Source: QQVM01 sp964544885 (lineage in GTDB: Bacteria > Bacteroidota > Bacteroidia > AKYH767-A > 2013-40CM-41-45). Taken from it: DNA of 13,381 nucleotides. Below, one piece after another: positions 1 through 7,856 of the stretch. The stretch lies in contig CAZJDX010000045.1 in assembly GCA_964544885.1 (NCBI GenBank), positions 1 to 13,381 on the forward strand. The letters run 5' to 3'. The translations under genes and the position numbers were made by a program. Under the pieces are notes generated by a model. The model did not search any database. It saw nothing but the letters and a program-made list of their open reading frames with translations, and was not told the origin of the DNA. Within the stretch, counting starts at the first letter, position 1. Every line of letters starts with the position of its first letter.

Positions 1-379
1 CCGCTGCATTGGTGGTGCTGTAGGTATAAGTGCCCGATGCGGTATAGGTAGTTCCGTTCCAGGTATAGCTGTCACAGACATCTACTGTCGTACTGGAAGA
101 GAGGCCCGGATTTATCACAAGGTTAAGTGTTGAGGTATGCGGACAACCTGCCGCATTTACCCCAATGTGAGTATACGTTCCTGAAACTGTATAAGTATTT
201 CCATCCACAGCCCAGAAATAGCTGTTACATTCCGTCACTGATTCAGAACTTGTTGTGCTTAGGTTGATGGTCACGTTAGCTGTCACGATGCTGTCACAAC
301 CATTCACAGCAGTATAGGTATGGGAATAGGCACCGGATGAAGTAGCGTCTCCACCCCAAGGAAGCGGATAGGAATCGCA
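1..379 (-). repeat. Protein-level tandem repeats, ~50 residues, Cys-Asx-Ser-Tyr motif
   Basis: Within the left-edge gene, three units begin with C-D/N-S-Y at codons ~978, 1028 and 1079 (Cys codons at 377-379, 227-229 and 74-76), giving a regular spacing of 50-51 residues. Each unit continues with W, then a T-Y-T-x-S-G-T/A-Y-T/S-H/Y core, and the first two complete units have a second Cys (NGCDS, AAGCPHT). The third unit is cut by the window edge, so the array probably continues. Units like this are common in long Bacteroidota surface proteins and may form beta-sandwich modules; the fold is inferred. Confidence 0.75.
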
Positions 380-3310
380 TGCTGATACCGCAAATGAACT
401 GGTAATTTCCGCCGGTTGAGATATTTCCACGGTACAGCTGGCTGTACAATTATTTGCATCAGTTACGGTGAACACATAGGTACCGGCACTGAGTCCGCTT
501 GTGGAAGGAGATGTATTGTAGGGTCCGGTTCCTCCGGAGGGAGTGATGATGACCGATCCGTCATTTCCTCCATTGCAACTGACCTGATTACCCACCTGAC
601 ATGAAATACTGAACACATTTATGGTAATTGTATTACTGATTGTATCAGTGATGTTACAAACATCACCAGTCACAATTCTTCTCAGATAAGTGGTTTGGTT
701 TACCGGACCAACAAGTGATCCGTCGAGATTTTGCGTATTACCTCCGGGAATATCATCCCAAACAGTATTGTCTATACTTAACTGCCATCTATAATTTAAT
801 GAAACCGAAACAGAAGGGTGAGCTGAAATACTTCCATCCCTTGAAATATTAGGAAGATTGTATCCGGGTACATTCCCTGTAAAATTATCGGGCACCTCAC
901 CGGCACACAGGTCATCAGAGGAAGAGATTGTGTTCGAAGTCAACTCAGGAGGATTAGACCAAACAACGATCCCCGGCTCATAAATTGACGTTGAACTGAT
1001 CTTATTGGTAGTGAGTGCACCTTGTGTCAAGGGTGCATTCTTCGATTCAGAAGTTAATAAAGTATAGGTTTTGCAACCAAGAAATTGCACACCCCTTTGA
1101 CCAATCGGATCATAGTCCTCCGAACTACCTCCATAATAGGTACTGTAACTTAGAGTGGATAAGGTCGGATCGAGAATGGAAAACGTCTTGTCGGATTGAC
1201 CATTATTACTTGACTGAAGTGGTCCGCCAATGACAGGGAAATTTGTACTAGGGGTATAGCCAAAAACGTAAACATCACCATCTGCCGAGATATTTAAACC
1301 CATCATATTGTCTTCATTGCTACTACCTCCCAAATAAGTGGCAAAATCAAAAGTCTGTGATGTAGACATCCTGCAAATAAAATAATCTGTTCCGCCGGCA
1401 ATACTGCTGCTGTATACTCCGGAGGGAGAGATATTGGATGAATGTAATCCACTGGTCAGACCGCCAAAATAGATCTTGTCTCCGGCAGCATTGAACTCCA
1501 TACATTGTATAATAGTTGATTTGGAACTTGCTGATCTGAAATACGATGACCATGATGTCGAACCACTTGAGCTTAACTTTTGAAGAAATCCGCTCTGAGA
1601 ACCACCGAGTGTGCTCTGCCTGGGACTAACAGTCGGAAAATTTGATGAACTGGTAAGACCGCCTACATAAATTTCATTAGTTGCGGTATCACACAAAAGT
1701 ATTCTTGCCTTATCATCATTCGAACCGCCGTAATTCTTCATCCAGTTCACGGAACTCAGATCATTGTTTATTGAGAATATCAACACATCAGCTCCGCCGA
1801 AATTTGTGTTTGTTGCACCGGAACCTGAAAACTGAGTGGAAAGATTTGTACTCTGGGTATAGCCTCCAACAATCAAATTGCCGGCTCCAGTGTAGCGGAT
1901 ATCAAACGAAAGATCAATATTATTCCCGCCAACAACGGCGCTTTTGACCGACGTGCCGGCGGTATTAATCTTTGAAACAAAAATATTATAGTTGGATTGT
2001 GTGCGTTTGTTTACGCTGGATCCTGAAAAACCTGAACCAATAAGAAGTGGGAAATCATCACTTTGGGTGATACCGGTAAAATAAAGATTCCCGTCATGAC
2101 CCAGTTGAAGTGCGTAAGGATTGTCATAATCATCACCTCCTAGATATGACTGCCATACTCTTGTTCCTGAACCTCCAACCGTTGCCGGGTCATAATATTT
2201 ACTGACAATGATATCCATATCACCGGCCGATGAATTCTGAAAAGCATTGACCGTAATTAATCCTGTTCCGCTGATTCGTGATACGGTATAAATCGCACCA
2301 TCGCTTGGATCAATCGCTATTCCATGCACATGGCAATCACCGGTTGAGTTATTGGTGATCCAGCTGGCCCACCGAAGAGCAATAGGATCTATAATGAGAG
2401 GAAGTTGCGAATTATATTCTGCGACTTCGAAACTCAGCACATTTTCCTTCAGTAAATATTTCGATTTGACAATTTTCTTCTCGCCATTATCAACCTGATA
2501 AACTATTGGTGCAGGGAGATTGACATCTCCAACACTTGTATTCAGCACCAAATTCCCATCTGAATCCAGATAAAGCCTCTCTATCCCTTGCAATTTTACC
2601 GCAACCTGGTTTACATCGGAACCAGGTTTACATATAATATCATATTCCAGTGTCCCTTCCGCTGAAGGATAATACCTTACGTCAACATTTTTATAAACAT
2701 CATTATACCAGATCTCTTTGAAGCTCCTGACATTACTAACATGTTTCGATACATCATTACCCATGAAAAAGTTCAACACATCACCATAGGGAGAGTGACC
2801 ACTGATACGCATAGTTGGAGAAGCATTCACAAAATCAAGCAACCATCCATGCCCGTTTAAAGTGACCTTTGAAGGCGGATTTCCGCTTGTATCCTCCAGC
2901 ATTTGCTCAATGCTGTCATTCGACTGCATAAGTGAATACATGGCACCCGGATCATAGGTGCCAACCAACATGCCCTGCCGTGTCACCAATGCCTGACCCA
3001 TCGGGAAGTCAGCCTTGTATAAAACATGTTCCGGCCATTGACCAAGATTCTGTGTAAAGTATATATCTTTATCAAAATGCTGTAACATTTCCTTCAGTTC
3101 CGGACTAATTTCATGTTCAACTGGCTGACCATTCTCAAAACCGCCCGGCGTATGTCCTGAAGCAAATTCCGGAATGCCAAGAATCACCGTAAGGTTGAGC
3201 AGAAGTACAATAAGTTGGAAGCGGTAACACTTTCTCCAGCGTGAATTACTGCAGGCTTCAGTTTCACGTTTGAAAAAAATCAAATTCATTAATAGTAGGT
3301 CAAGTTTCAT
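1..3310 (-). CDS. Giant exported surface protein, DUF7948/SBBP propeller plus SprB-like and Cys repeats (3'-truncated by window edge)
   Basis: Open for ~1103 codons from ATG at 3310 to the left edge with no stop. That ATG is the first one after an in-frame TGA near 3430, so the start is firm despite a long 28-residue polar n-region. A hydrophobic export segment covers residues ~29-45 and ends near FASG. Residues ~62-330 resemble the N-terminal domain (DUF7948 type) found on Bacteroidota SBBP proteins, including the motif FTQNLGQWPEHV. Residues ~340-720 contain five propeller-like units with cores GITQSDDFP, GGYTQSTNL, GGLTSSSNFP, GGLTSGL and GYTPSTNFP, spaced about 67 residues apart. An Ig-like module lies at ~800-900 (RWQLSIDN, TTYLRR), a SprB-type repeat at ~925-965 (GGTGPYN, GTYVFTVTDANNC) and CDSY-type repeats from ~978 on. 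Family knowledge suggests T9SS export and an adhesin or surface role, but the sorting domain would lie beyond the edge. The precise function is unknown. Confidence 0.9.
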   Translation of the reverse strand, partial: MKLDLLLMNLIFFKRETEACSNSRWRKCYRFQLIVLLLNLTVILGIPEFASGHTPGGFENGQPVEHEISPELKEMLQHFDKDIYFTQNLGQWPEHVLYKADFPMGQALVTRQGMLVGTYDPGAMYSLMQSNDSIEQMLEDTSGNPPSKVTLNGHGWLLDFVNASPTMRISGHSPYGDVLNFFMGNDVSKHVSNVRSFKEIWYNDVYKNVDVRYYPSAEGTLEYDIICKPGSDVNQVAVKLQGIERLYLDSDGNLVLNTSVGDVNLPAPIVYQVDNGEKKIVKSKYLLKENVLSFEVAEYNSQLPLIIDPIALRWASWITNNSTGDCHVHGIAIDPSDGAIYTVSRISGTGLITVNAFQNSSAGDMDIIVSKYYDPATVGGSGTRVWQSYLGGDDYDNPYALQLGHDGNLYFTGITQSDDFPLLIGSGFSGSSVNKRTQSNYNIFVSKINTAGTSVKSAVVGGNNIDLSFDIRYTGAGNLIVGGYTQSTNLSTQFSGSGATNTNFGGADVLIFSINNDLSSVNWMKNYGGSNDDKARILLCDTATNEIYVGGLTSSSNFPTVSPRQSTLGGSQSGFLQKLSSSGSTSWSSYFRSASSKSTIIQCMEFNAAGDKIYFGGLTSGLHSSNISPSGVYSSSIAGGTDYFICRMSTSQTFDFATYLGGSSNEDNMMGLNISADGDVYVFGYTPSTNFPVIGGPLQSSNNGQSDKTFSILDPTLSTLSYSTYYGGSSEDYDPIGQRGVQFLGCKTYTLLTSESKNAPLTQGALTTNKISSTSIYEPGIVVWSNPPELTSNTISSSDDLCAGEVPDNFTGNVPGYNLPNISRDGSISAHPSVSVSLNYRWQLSIDNTVWDDIPGGNTQNLDGSLVGPVNQTTYLRRIVTGDVCNITDTISNTITINVFSISCQVGNQVSCNGGNDGSVIITPSGGTGPYNTSPSTSGLSAGTYVFTVTDANNCTASCTVEISQPAEITSSFAVSACDSYPLPWGGDATSSGAYSHTYTAVNGCDSIVTANVTINLSTTSSESVTECNSYFWAVDGNTYTVSGTYTHIGVNAAGCPHTSTLNLVINPGLSSSTTVDVCDSYTWNGTTYTASGTYTYSTTNAA

Positions 3311-3707
3311 GGTGAGAAGTTTATTTAGATGTTCAATTTGGTTAACAGAATCATTGATCCGGAGTGAGGTAAATTTTAGGACAGCAATACATTTTCCAAA
3401 AACTTTAAGGTATACCGATACTCTTCAAAACAAAAGACTGGAAATGAAGAGTTTTTAACTCCGTTGAAACACTTCAAGGGAAACCCAAATTAAGCAATTT
3501 TTATCATTTGAAACAAAGAGTTATAAACAATATCTTATAAAATGCCCGTAATTGTTGATAAATCGGGGTGCTGGACTTATTACAGGTTTGCAATTTTCAA
3601 CAAAACAGGCTTCTATGGCCGATTTCCCGCTAAATCAAAAAGAGAGGTGCAAAGGACATCACAATTCTAACTACCAGCCTAAATCCTTTTACCAGTTTCC
3701 AGATCAA
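3311..3707. other. Non-coding gap between two minus-strand genes
   Basis: This is about 400 AT-rich bases between the OmpH-like gene and the giant surface gene. It should carry the surface gene's promoter and 5' leader. I find only weak partial matches to the Bacteroidota -7 box (TAnnTTTG) on the minus strand and no convincing -33/-7 pair. A small palindrome (GAGTT, three bases, AACTC) lies near 3449-3462. The two 62-codon open frames on the plus strand here have no recognisable content, and I do not call them genes. Confidence 0.5.
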
Positions 3708-4319
3708 TTATTTCCTCTGATCTTCGTACTCCTTATTTAATCCTTGTAAGACAGGGCCGGTTATATCCAGACTGTCATTGGCAAAGAGAATCCCTCCTCC
3801 TTTCTGGAAGCCTAATATGTACTGAAAATTTTTGCCTTCATTATATTTTTTAAGAAAATCAGAAAGACGTGTAAATAATTCTTCCGAAGACCTGGCTTGT
3901 TCCTCATCCAGTTTTTCCAGCAATTCATCCTTCCTCTGCATAAGCTTTTGTTGTCTCATCATCAGTTGCTCTTCTTCGATCTGCCGCTGCATATCTGTCA
4001 TTCCAACCGAACGCTGCTGATACGACTCAACATCTCGCTGCAGTTTGCTGCTTTCCGATTCAAGCTCATTTCTGATCTTGTTTTGGCGTGACTCAAATTC
4101 AACCTTTTGATCCTTGAAATAAACATAGTTATCAAGAAGAGAATCCGAGTTGATAAATACTATTCTGCCGGATCCTGCAGGACTCAACATCGCTCCGTTC
4201 GCTTCTACAGTGACTCCCTCACTCTGAATCTCAGTTTTCTTCTCTGAAAAATGAAGGATATAGAGGATAAGAACAGCTATGAATAATATCGTCTGAATGA
4301 AAATCGAGGTTTTGTTCAT
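3708..4319 (-). CDS. Membrane-anchored OmpH/Skp-family periplasmic chaperone-like protein
   Basis: 203 residues. Residues ~6-24 form one hydrophobic helix with no obvious signal peptidase site, so the protein is probably anchored in the inner membrane facing the periplasm. A low-complexity linker (25-50) leads to the OmpH-type strand and helix start GRIVFINSDSLLDNY (51-65). A long, highly charged, Gln/Glu/Lys-rich coiled coil follows at ~70-155, and a short C-terminal strand region at ~165-190 completes the Skp topology (N-strand, long helical hairpin, C-strands). Skp relatives hold unfolded outer-membrane proteins in transit, and Bacteroidota usually carry several copies. The retained anchor and the ~25-residue linker make it longer than classical Skp (~160 residues). 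It is transcribed divergently from the Omp28-like gene, another envelope protein. The family call is strong; the chaperone role is inferred. Confidence 0.85.
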   Translation of the reverse strand: MNKTSIFIQTILFIAVLILYILHFSEKKTEIQSEGVTVEANGAMLSPAGSGRIVFINSDSLLDNYVYFKDQKVEFESRQNKIRNELESESSKLQRDVESYQQRSVGMTDMQRQIEEEQLMMRQQKLMQRKDELLEKLDEEQARSSEELFTRLSDFLKKYNEGKNFQYILGFQKGGGILFANDSLDITGPVLQGLNKEYEDQRK

Positions 4320-4391
4320 GGCATCAAAGGTAAAATTAAAGCCCGAACCGGCATTTTAATTTTATTAAAAACTCTATGAAAATTTACCTTA
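4320..4391. promoter_or_regulatory. Divergent promoter region, candidate -7 box TACCTTTG for the OmpH-like gene
   Basis: The AT-rich gap between two divergent genes must hold both promoters. Reading the minus strand, TACCTTTG at 4332-4325 fits the Bacteroidota -7 consensus TAnnTTTG exactly. It sits only five bases before the OmpH-like ATG, so a transcript from it would have almost no leader. No clear TTTG -33 element is visible at the usual distance, so this could be chance. I find no clear box on the plus strand. Confidence 0.3.
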
Positions 4392-4427
4392 ATGTCCCTA
4401 TCTTTCGATTCCAAAAGCTACAAAAAT

Positions 4428-5348
4428 ATGTTGATGTTCCGTAAACCGTTGATCGCACTCTCCCTGGCGCTTGCATTTTCCACTTCCTGTACCAAGGATG
4501 TTGCTGAGATCAAAGATCCGGCGCTGGCGCCTGATATATCCCTTGTCCCGGACAGATTTGACCAGAAAATCCTGCTGGAGTATTTTACCTCATCCACCTG
4601 TGGCGTTTGCCCAGAAACAGACTTGCTTGCAGATTCCATTGCTTCGGAAAACAGCGGCAGGGTTTTTCCGGTTGCCATTCACCTGAGTGATCTGCTTATC
4701 GACCCGTCAAGCACAAGTCTGAGCAGCGGAAGAAATTTCATGGACAGCCTGTACAATCCAATGTCACTTATTCCTGCCGGAGCCGTCAACAGAAAGATCA
4801 ACTCCTCGGCTGATCTTGCTCCTTCCGACTGGAGATCCAATGTGAATTCCACGATGGGAGAAATACCCCGTTGCGGACTGGCAATCAATGCAAAAAATCT
4901 TAACGGCAACACACTGAGTGTCGAGGTTCATACCGGTTTCAGCGCAGACATGGCCGGAGAATACAGACTTCATGCTTACCTTATTCGCAGCGTTTTTCAA
5001 TCGCCGGATACGGTTTATGCGCAATTGAATGATTTCAGCATTAGCGGACCTACCCCTGACTCCAACAGCGTCTTTTATTTACAAGGCCCGCTACTCATTA
5101 ACTACCCTTACAGAAGTGTCTTGGTCAGGGTCATTAATGACAATGGTCCGCTTGGTGATCCAATCCCGGCCGGTAGTATGTTCCGGAGTAATGATTTCGT
5201 GAAAACGTTTACCGTTGATCTCAGTGGAATCAGTACAGCAGGCCTGCAAGTAATTGCATTTGTGGATAAATACGGCGCAAACGGTACAAGTCACCGGATT
5301 GAAAATGTTCAACTGGTGAATGTGGGCGAAGCAAAAGACTGGAACTGA
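4428..5348 (+). CDS. Omp28-related lipoprotein with thioredoxin-like CGVC motif
   Basis: 306 residues from ATG 4428. In-frame ATGs also exist at 4392 (318 residues) and 4434. I prefer 4428 because it puts a short basic n-region (FRKP) directly before the hydrophobic stretch LIALSLALAFSTSC, whose Cys would be the lipidated residue. The mature part begins with an acidic and Pro-rich linker. EYFTSSTCGVCPETD follows, the family signature (FT-x-C-x-x-C-P) of Omp28-type proteins with a thioredoxin-like fold; the two Cys lie at residues 58 and 61 of this start. The C-terminal half is beta-rich and resembles the all-beta domain of Omp28 relatives (VHTGFSADMAGEYRLHAYLI). It is probably an outer-membrane lipoprotein; a thiol-disulfide role is inferred from CxxC only. 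The O-methyltransferase gene starts four bases after the stop, so the two are probably cotranscribed. Confidence 0.8.
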   Translation: MLMFRKPLIALSLALAFSTSCTKDVAEIKDPALAPDISLVPDRFDQKILLEYFTSSTCGVCPETDLLADSIASENSGRVFPVAIHLSDLLIDPSSTSLSSGRNFMDSLYNPMSLIPAGAVNRKINSSADLAPSDWRSNVNSTMGEIPRCGLAINAKNLNGNTLSVEVHTGFSADMAGEYRLHAYLIRSVFQSPDTVYAQLNDFSISGPTPDSNSVFYLQGPLLINYPYRSVLVRVINDNGPLGDPIPAGSMFRSNDFVKTFTVDLSGISTAGLQVIAFVDKYGANGTSHRIENVQLVNVGEAKDWN

Positions 5349-5352
5349 TTTC

Positions 5353-5997
5353 ATGGACTTCATAGATCCGCAGCTGAGTCTTTATGCAGAAGAGCACAGC
5401 ACAGAAGAAAACAATGTATTAGCAGAACTGAACAGGGAAACTCAGGCGAAGATCCTGATGCCAAGGATGCTCAGCGGACATCTTCAGGGCAGAATACTGA
5501 GTATGATCAGCCATATGATTTCTCCACAAAGAATTCTGGAGATCGGAACCTATACCGGCTATTCCGCTCTTTGTCTTGCCGAAGGCCTGAGTAAAGACGG
5601 TGTACTTCACACTATTGAGGTGAATGACGAATTGCTGCCTTTGATAAAAAACTACATTAAAAAAGCAGGATTTGACACCAGAATCCGGATACATTCAGGG
5701 AATGCACTGAGTATTATTCCAACTCTCGACGGACCCTTCGATCTTGTTTTCATTGATGCAGATAAAGTGAATTATTCCAATTACTATGACCTGGTGTTTG
5801 ATAAGATCCGCCTTGGTGGTATCATACTTGCCGACAATGTACTTTGGAGCGGAAAAGTCCTTGGACAAGCTGAGCGGATGGACACAGACACCAAAGCATT
5901 GCATTTGTTCAATGAAAAGATCAGGTCCGACAAGCGTGTGGAATGCGTATTGTTACCTGTAAGGGACGGGATCTTCATTATCAGAAAAATTATTTGA
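5353..5997 (+). CDS. Class I SAM-dependent O-methyltransferase, CCoAOMT/COMT-like
   Basis: 214 residues from ATG 5353. An upstream in-frame ATG at 5320 would overlap the previous gene and add 11 residues unlike the family, so I use 5353. The SAM-binding motif I is EIGTYTGYSA (63-72), and Glu89 (HTIE) is placed to bind the SAM ribose. FIDADK (133-138) and ADNVLW (160-165) supply the metal ligands Asp135, Asp161 and Asn162. The 26-residue Asp-to-Asp spacing matches caffeoyl-CoA O-methyltransferases. Such enzymes methylate a hydroxyl of catechol-like substrates using a divalent metal. Bacterial members have varied substrates, and nothing here identifies this one. It is cytosolic and probably cotranscribed with the Omp28-like gene. 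Length and motif order are normal for the family (methyltransferase family 3). Confidence 0.92.
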   Translation: MDFIDPQLSLYAEEHSTEENNVLAELNRETQAKILMPRMLSGHLQGRILSMISHMISPQRILEIGTYTGYSALCLAEGLSKDGVLHTIEVNDELLPLIKNYIKKAGFDTRIRIHSGNALSIIPTLDGPFDLVFIDADKVNYSNYYDLVFDKIRLGGIILADNVLWSGKVLGQAERMDTDTKALHLFNEKIRSDKRVECVLLPVRDGIFIIRKII

Positions 5998-6054
5998 TTT
6001 CTACTACGCAGGCAATGCTCAACCCTTTCCCTACAACCCGATCCGTTTAATCCT

Positions 6055-7095
6055 ATGAAAAATCGGGATAAATTTATTGATCTCAGGAGCGATACGGTTA
6101 CCAAACCTTCAAAAGCCATGCTGGAGGCCATGTTTTCCTCTGAAGTGGGTGATGATGTTTTTGAAGAAGATCCAACAGTTAATGAACTCGAAAAAAGGTG
6201 TGCTCTTCTCTTTGGAAAGGAAGCCGGACTATTTGTTCCTTCCGGGACTATGGCCAATCAGATCGCGATCCGGATGCATACAAAATTACAAGATGAGGTT
6301 ATATGTGATAAACTATCTCACATTTATTACTATGAAGGCGGTGGCACCTTTTCCAATTCAGGAGTTTCAATGCGGCTGATTGATGGCAACAGAGGAAGGG
6401 TAAATTCCCGTCTGATACAGGAAAACATTAATGACAAGTCACAAATTTATCTTCCGGTTTCTACACTTGTATGTCTTGAAAATACCTGTAATAAAGGTGG
6501 TGGAAGTTATTATGATATAGATTCGGTGAAAAACATATCCGCTGTCTGCAAAGAGAATTCGCTTGCATTGTATATGGATGGCGCACGGATTTTCAATGCA
6601 CTGACTGAAACCGGCGAGAAACCTGCCATGTACGGAGAGCTCTGCGATTCCATTTCATTTTGTTTCTCGAAAGGTTTAGGCGCCCCGGTGGGTTCAATTC
6701 TTCTTACTTCTTCAAAAAACATCACAGCCGCACGACGTATCAGAAAAGCCTTCGGCGGGGGCATGCGTCAGGCCGGATATCTGGCTGCAGCCTGCCTCTA
6801 CGCCCTGGAAAACAATATTGAAAGACTAAAAGAGGATCACTTACGTGCAAGGGAAATTGGAAAAGTATTATCTTCGAAAAATTGGGTGAAAAATATTATC
6901 CCTGTCGATACCAATATAATCATCTTTAGCCTGCAAAGTGATACTTCTGTCAATAAAATTCTTGATGAACTCTTTCGAAGAAATATCCGCGCCGTACCTT
7001 TCGGTAAAAATGAAATAAGAATGGTCACACATCTTGATTTTGATGATGATATGCTGGAGCAAACCATTTTGGCAATTAATAAAATATCTGTCTAA
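6055..7095 (+). CDS. ltaE: Low-specificity L-threonine aldolase (PLP-dependent)
   Basis: 346 residues, normal for the family. It splits L-threonine and L-allo-threonine into glycine and acetaldehyde using pyridoxal phosphate. The start is typical (DLRSDTVTKPS), followed by GDDVFEEDPTVNELE, the cofactor phosphate region PSGTMANQ, and His89 in DKLSHIYYYEGG, the conserved active-site His. Asp175 in MDGARIFNA pairs with the pyridine nitrogen. Lys206 in FSKGLGAPVGS is the Schiff-base lysine. GGGMRQAGYLAAA is also conserved. It lies 57 bases after the O-methyltransferase and three bases before the flavoprotein gene, so it is coupled at least to the latter. Upstream of the ATG there is no Shine-Dalgarno sequence, as is usual in Bacteroidota. 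The aldolase assignment is strong; the exact stereospecificity cannot be read from sequence. Confidence 0.93.
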   Translation: MKNRDKFIDLRSDTVTKPSKAMLEAMFSSEVGDDVFEEDPTVNELEKRCALLFGKEAGLFVPSGTMANQIAIRMHTKLQDEVICDKLSHIYYYEGGGTFSNSGVSMRLIDGNRGRVNSRLIQENINDKSQIYLPVSTLVCLENTCNKGGGSYYDIDSVKNISAVCKENSLALYMDGARIFNALTETGEKPAMYGELCDSISFCFSKGLGAPVGSILLTSSKNITAARRIRKAFGGGMRQAGYLAAACLYALENNIERLKEDHLRAREIGKVLSSKNWVKNIIPVDTNIIIFSLQSDTSVNKILDELFRRNIRAVPFGKNEIRMVTHLDFDDDMLEQTILAINKISV

Positions 7096-7098
7096 AAT

Positions 7099-7815
7099 AT
7101 GGCTTATACCTACACCGATTGTAAATTCATATCCATTAAGGATGAAAGTGACGTCGTAAAAAGATATTATATCAAATTTCCGGATGATGTCGAATTTCGT
7201 TTCAAGGCCGGTCAGTTTGTAATGCTTGATTTGCCCATCCCTGCAAAGTATACCAACAGGGCCTATTCCATTGCCTCTCCTCCATCGGAAGACAATATCT
7301 TCGAATTAGCCATAGTTCTTAATCCACAAGGGAAAGGCACCCCCTTTCTCTTTGAAAACGCGACGGAAGGCTCCAGTGTTAAAGTCTCCAAAGCGCTGGG
7401 TAAATTCACCATCATCGAACCTGTTGAACACGACATTTGCTTTATTTGCACGGGTACCGGAATCGCGCCCTTACGATCCATGTTACTACACATTTTCAAT
7501 CATAACATCCCCCACAAAAACATCTATATGATCTTTGGAAACCGATGGGAAAAAGACATCATTTACCGTAAGGAAATGGAAGAACTTGAAACCAGATATC
7601 CGGAGTTTAAATTTATTCCCGTCTTATCAAGACAAAATGAAGGTTGGAAAGGGAAGACAGGATATGTTCATGCGGTTTATGAAGAGCTCTTTGCAGACAG
7701 GAGACCTGCAAATTTTTACATCTGCGGCTGGGCCGATATGTTGCATGAAGCCAGAGAGAGACTCAAAAATATGGGATATGACAGGAAACAGATCCGGTTC
7801 GAGTCTTATGACTGA
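7099..7815 (+). CDS. Ferredoxin-NADP reductase-like FAD/NAD(P) oxidoreductase
   Basis: 238 residues. The N-terminal beta-barrel (1-~105) carries the FAD motif RAYSIAS (54-60) after AGQFVML. GKGTPFLFE (78-86) is the second flavin-contact segment. The NAD(P) domain starts with CTGTGIAPLRS (GTGIAP at 119-124). IFGNRWEKDIIYRKE and the late motif FYICGWADMLHEARERL follow, in the usual order for the FNR superfamily. No [2Fe-2S] cluster Cys set is present, so it is a stand-alone reductase rather than a fused oxygenase reductase. The C-terminus RFESYD is typical of small bacterial members. The likely role is electron transfer between NADPH or NADH and a ferredoxin or flavodoxin; the partner is not visible in the window. 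The ATG follows the aldolase stop after three bases, implying cotranscription. No functional link to threonine cleavage is obvious. Confidence 0.88.
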   Translation: MAYTYTDCKFISIKDESDVVKRYYIKFPDDVEFRFKAGQFVMLDLPIPAKYTNRAYSIASPPSEDNIFELAIVLNPQGKGTPFLFENATEGSSVKVSKALGKFTIIEPVEHDICFICTGTGIAPLRSMLLHIFNHNIPHKNIYMIFGNRWEKDIIYRKEMEELETRYPEFKFIPVLSRQNEGWKGKTGYVHAVYEELFADRRPANFYICGWADMLHEARERLKNMGYDRKQIRFESYD

Positions 7816-7852
7816 TCTTTATGGCAATGCATGTCAACTGCAAAGCCAGATC
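7814..7852. terminator. Imperfect hairpin at a convergent gene junction
   Basis: In the 41-base gap between convergent stops, GATC (7814-7817) pairs with GATC (7849-7852), TGGC (7822-7825) with GCCA (7845-7848), and TGCA (7828-7831) with TGCA (7839-7842). That gives 12 pairs with one bulge and one 2x2 internal loop around a 7-base loop. A short run of four T follows on the plus strand. It could stop transcription of the operon, but the missing long U tract makes this only a candidate. Confidence 0.35.
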
Positions 7853-7856
7853 CATT

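Noticed and set aside
1681..1947. 88-codon plus-strand open frame rich in Ser/Arg/His
   Set aside because: It is the antisense shadow of the SBBP repeat region of the giant surface gene.
3270..3458. 62-codon plus-strand open frame
   Set aside because: It overlaps the start of the giant minus-strand gene, has no recognisable motif, and its composition is that of AT-rich non-coding DNA.
3552..3740. 62-codon plus-strand open frame in the gap
   Set aside because: It runs into the 3' end of the OmpH-like gene on the other strand and has no domain, signal peptide or conserved look.
5784..6257. 157-codon minus-strand open frame
   Set aside because: It is antisense to the O-methyltransferase and threonine aldolase genes, both of which have full catalytic motifs; it has no motif of its own.
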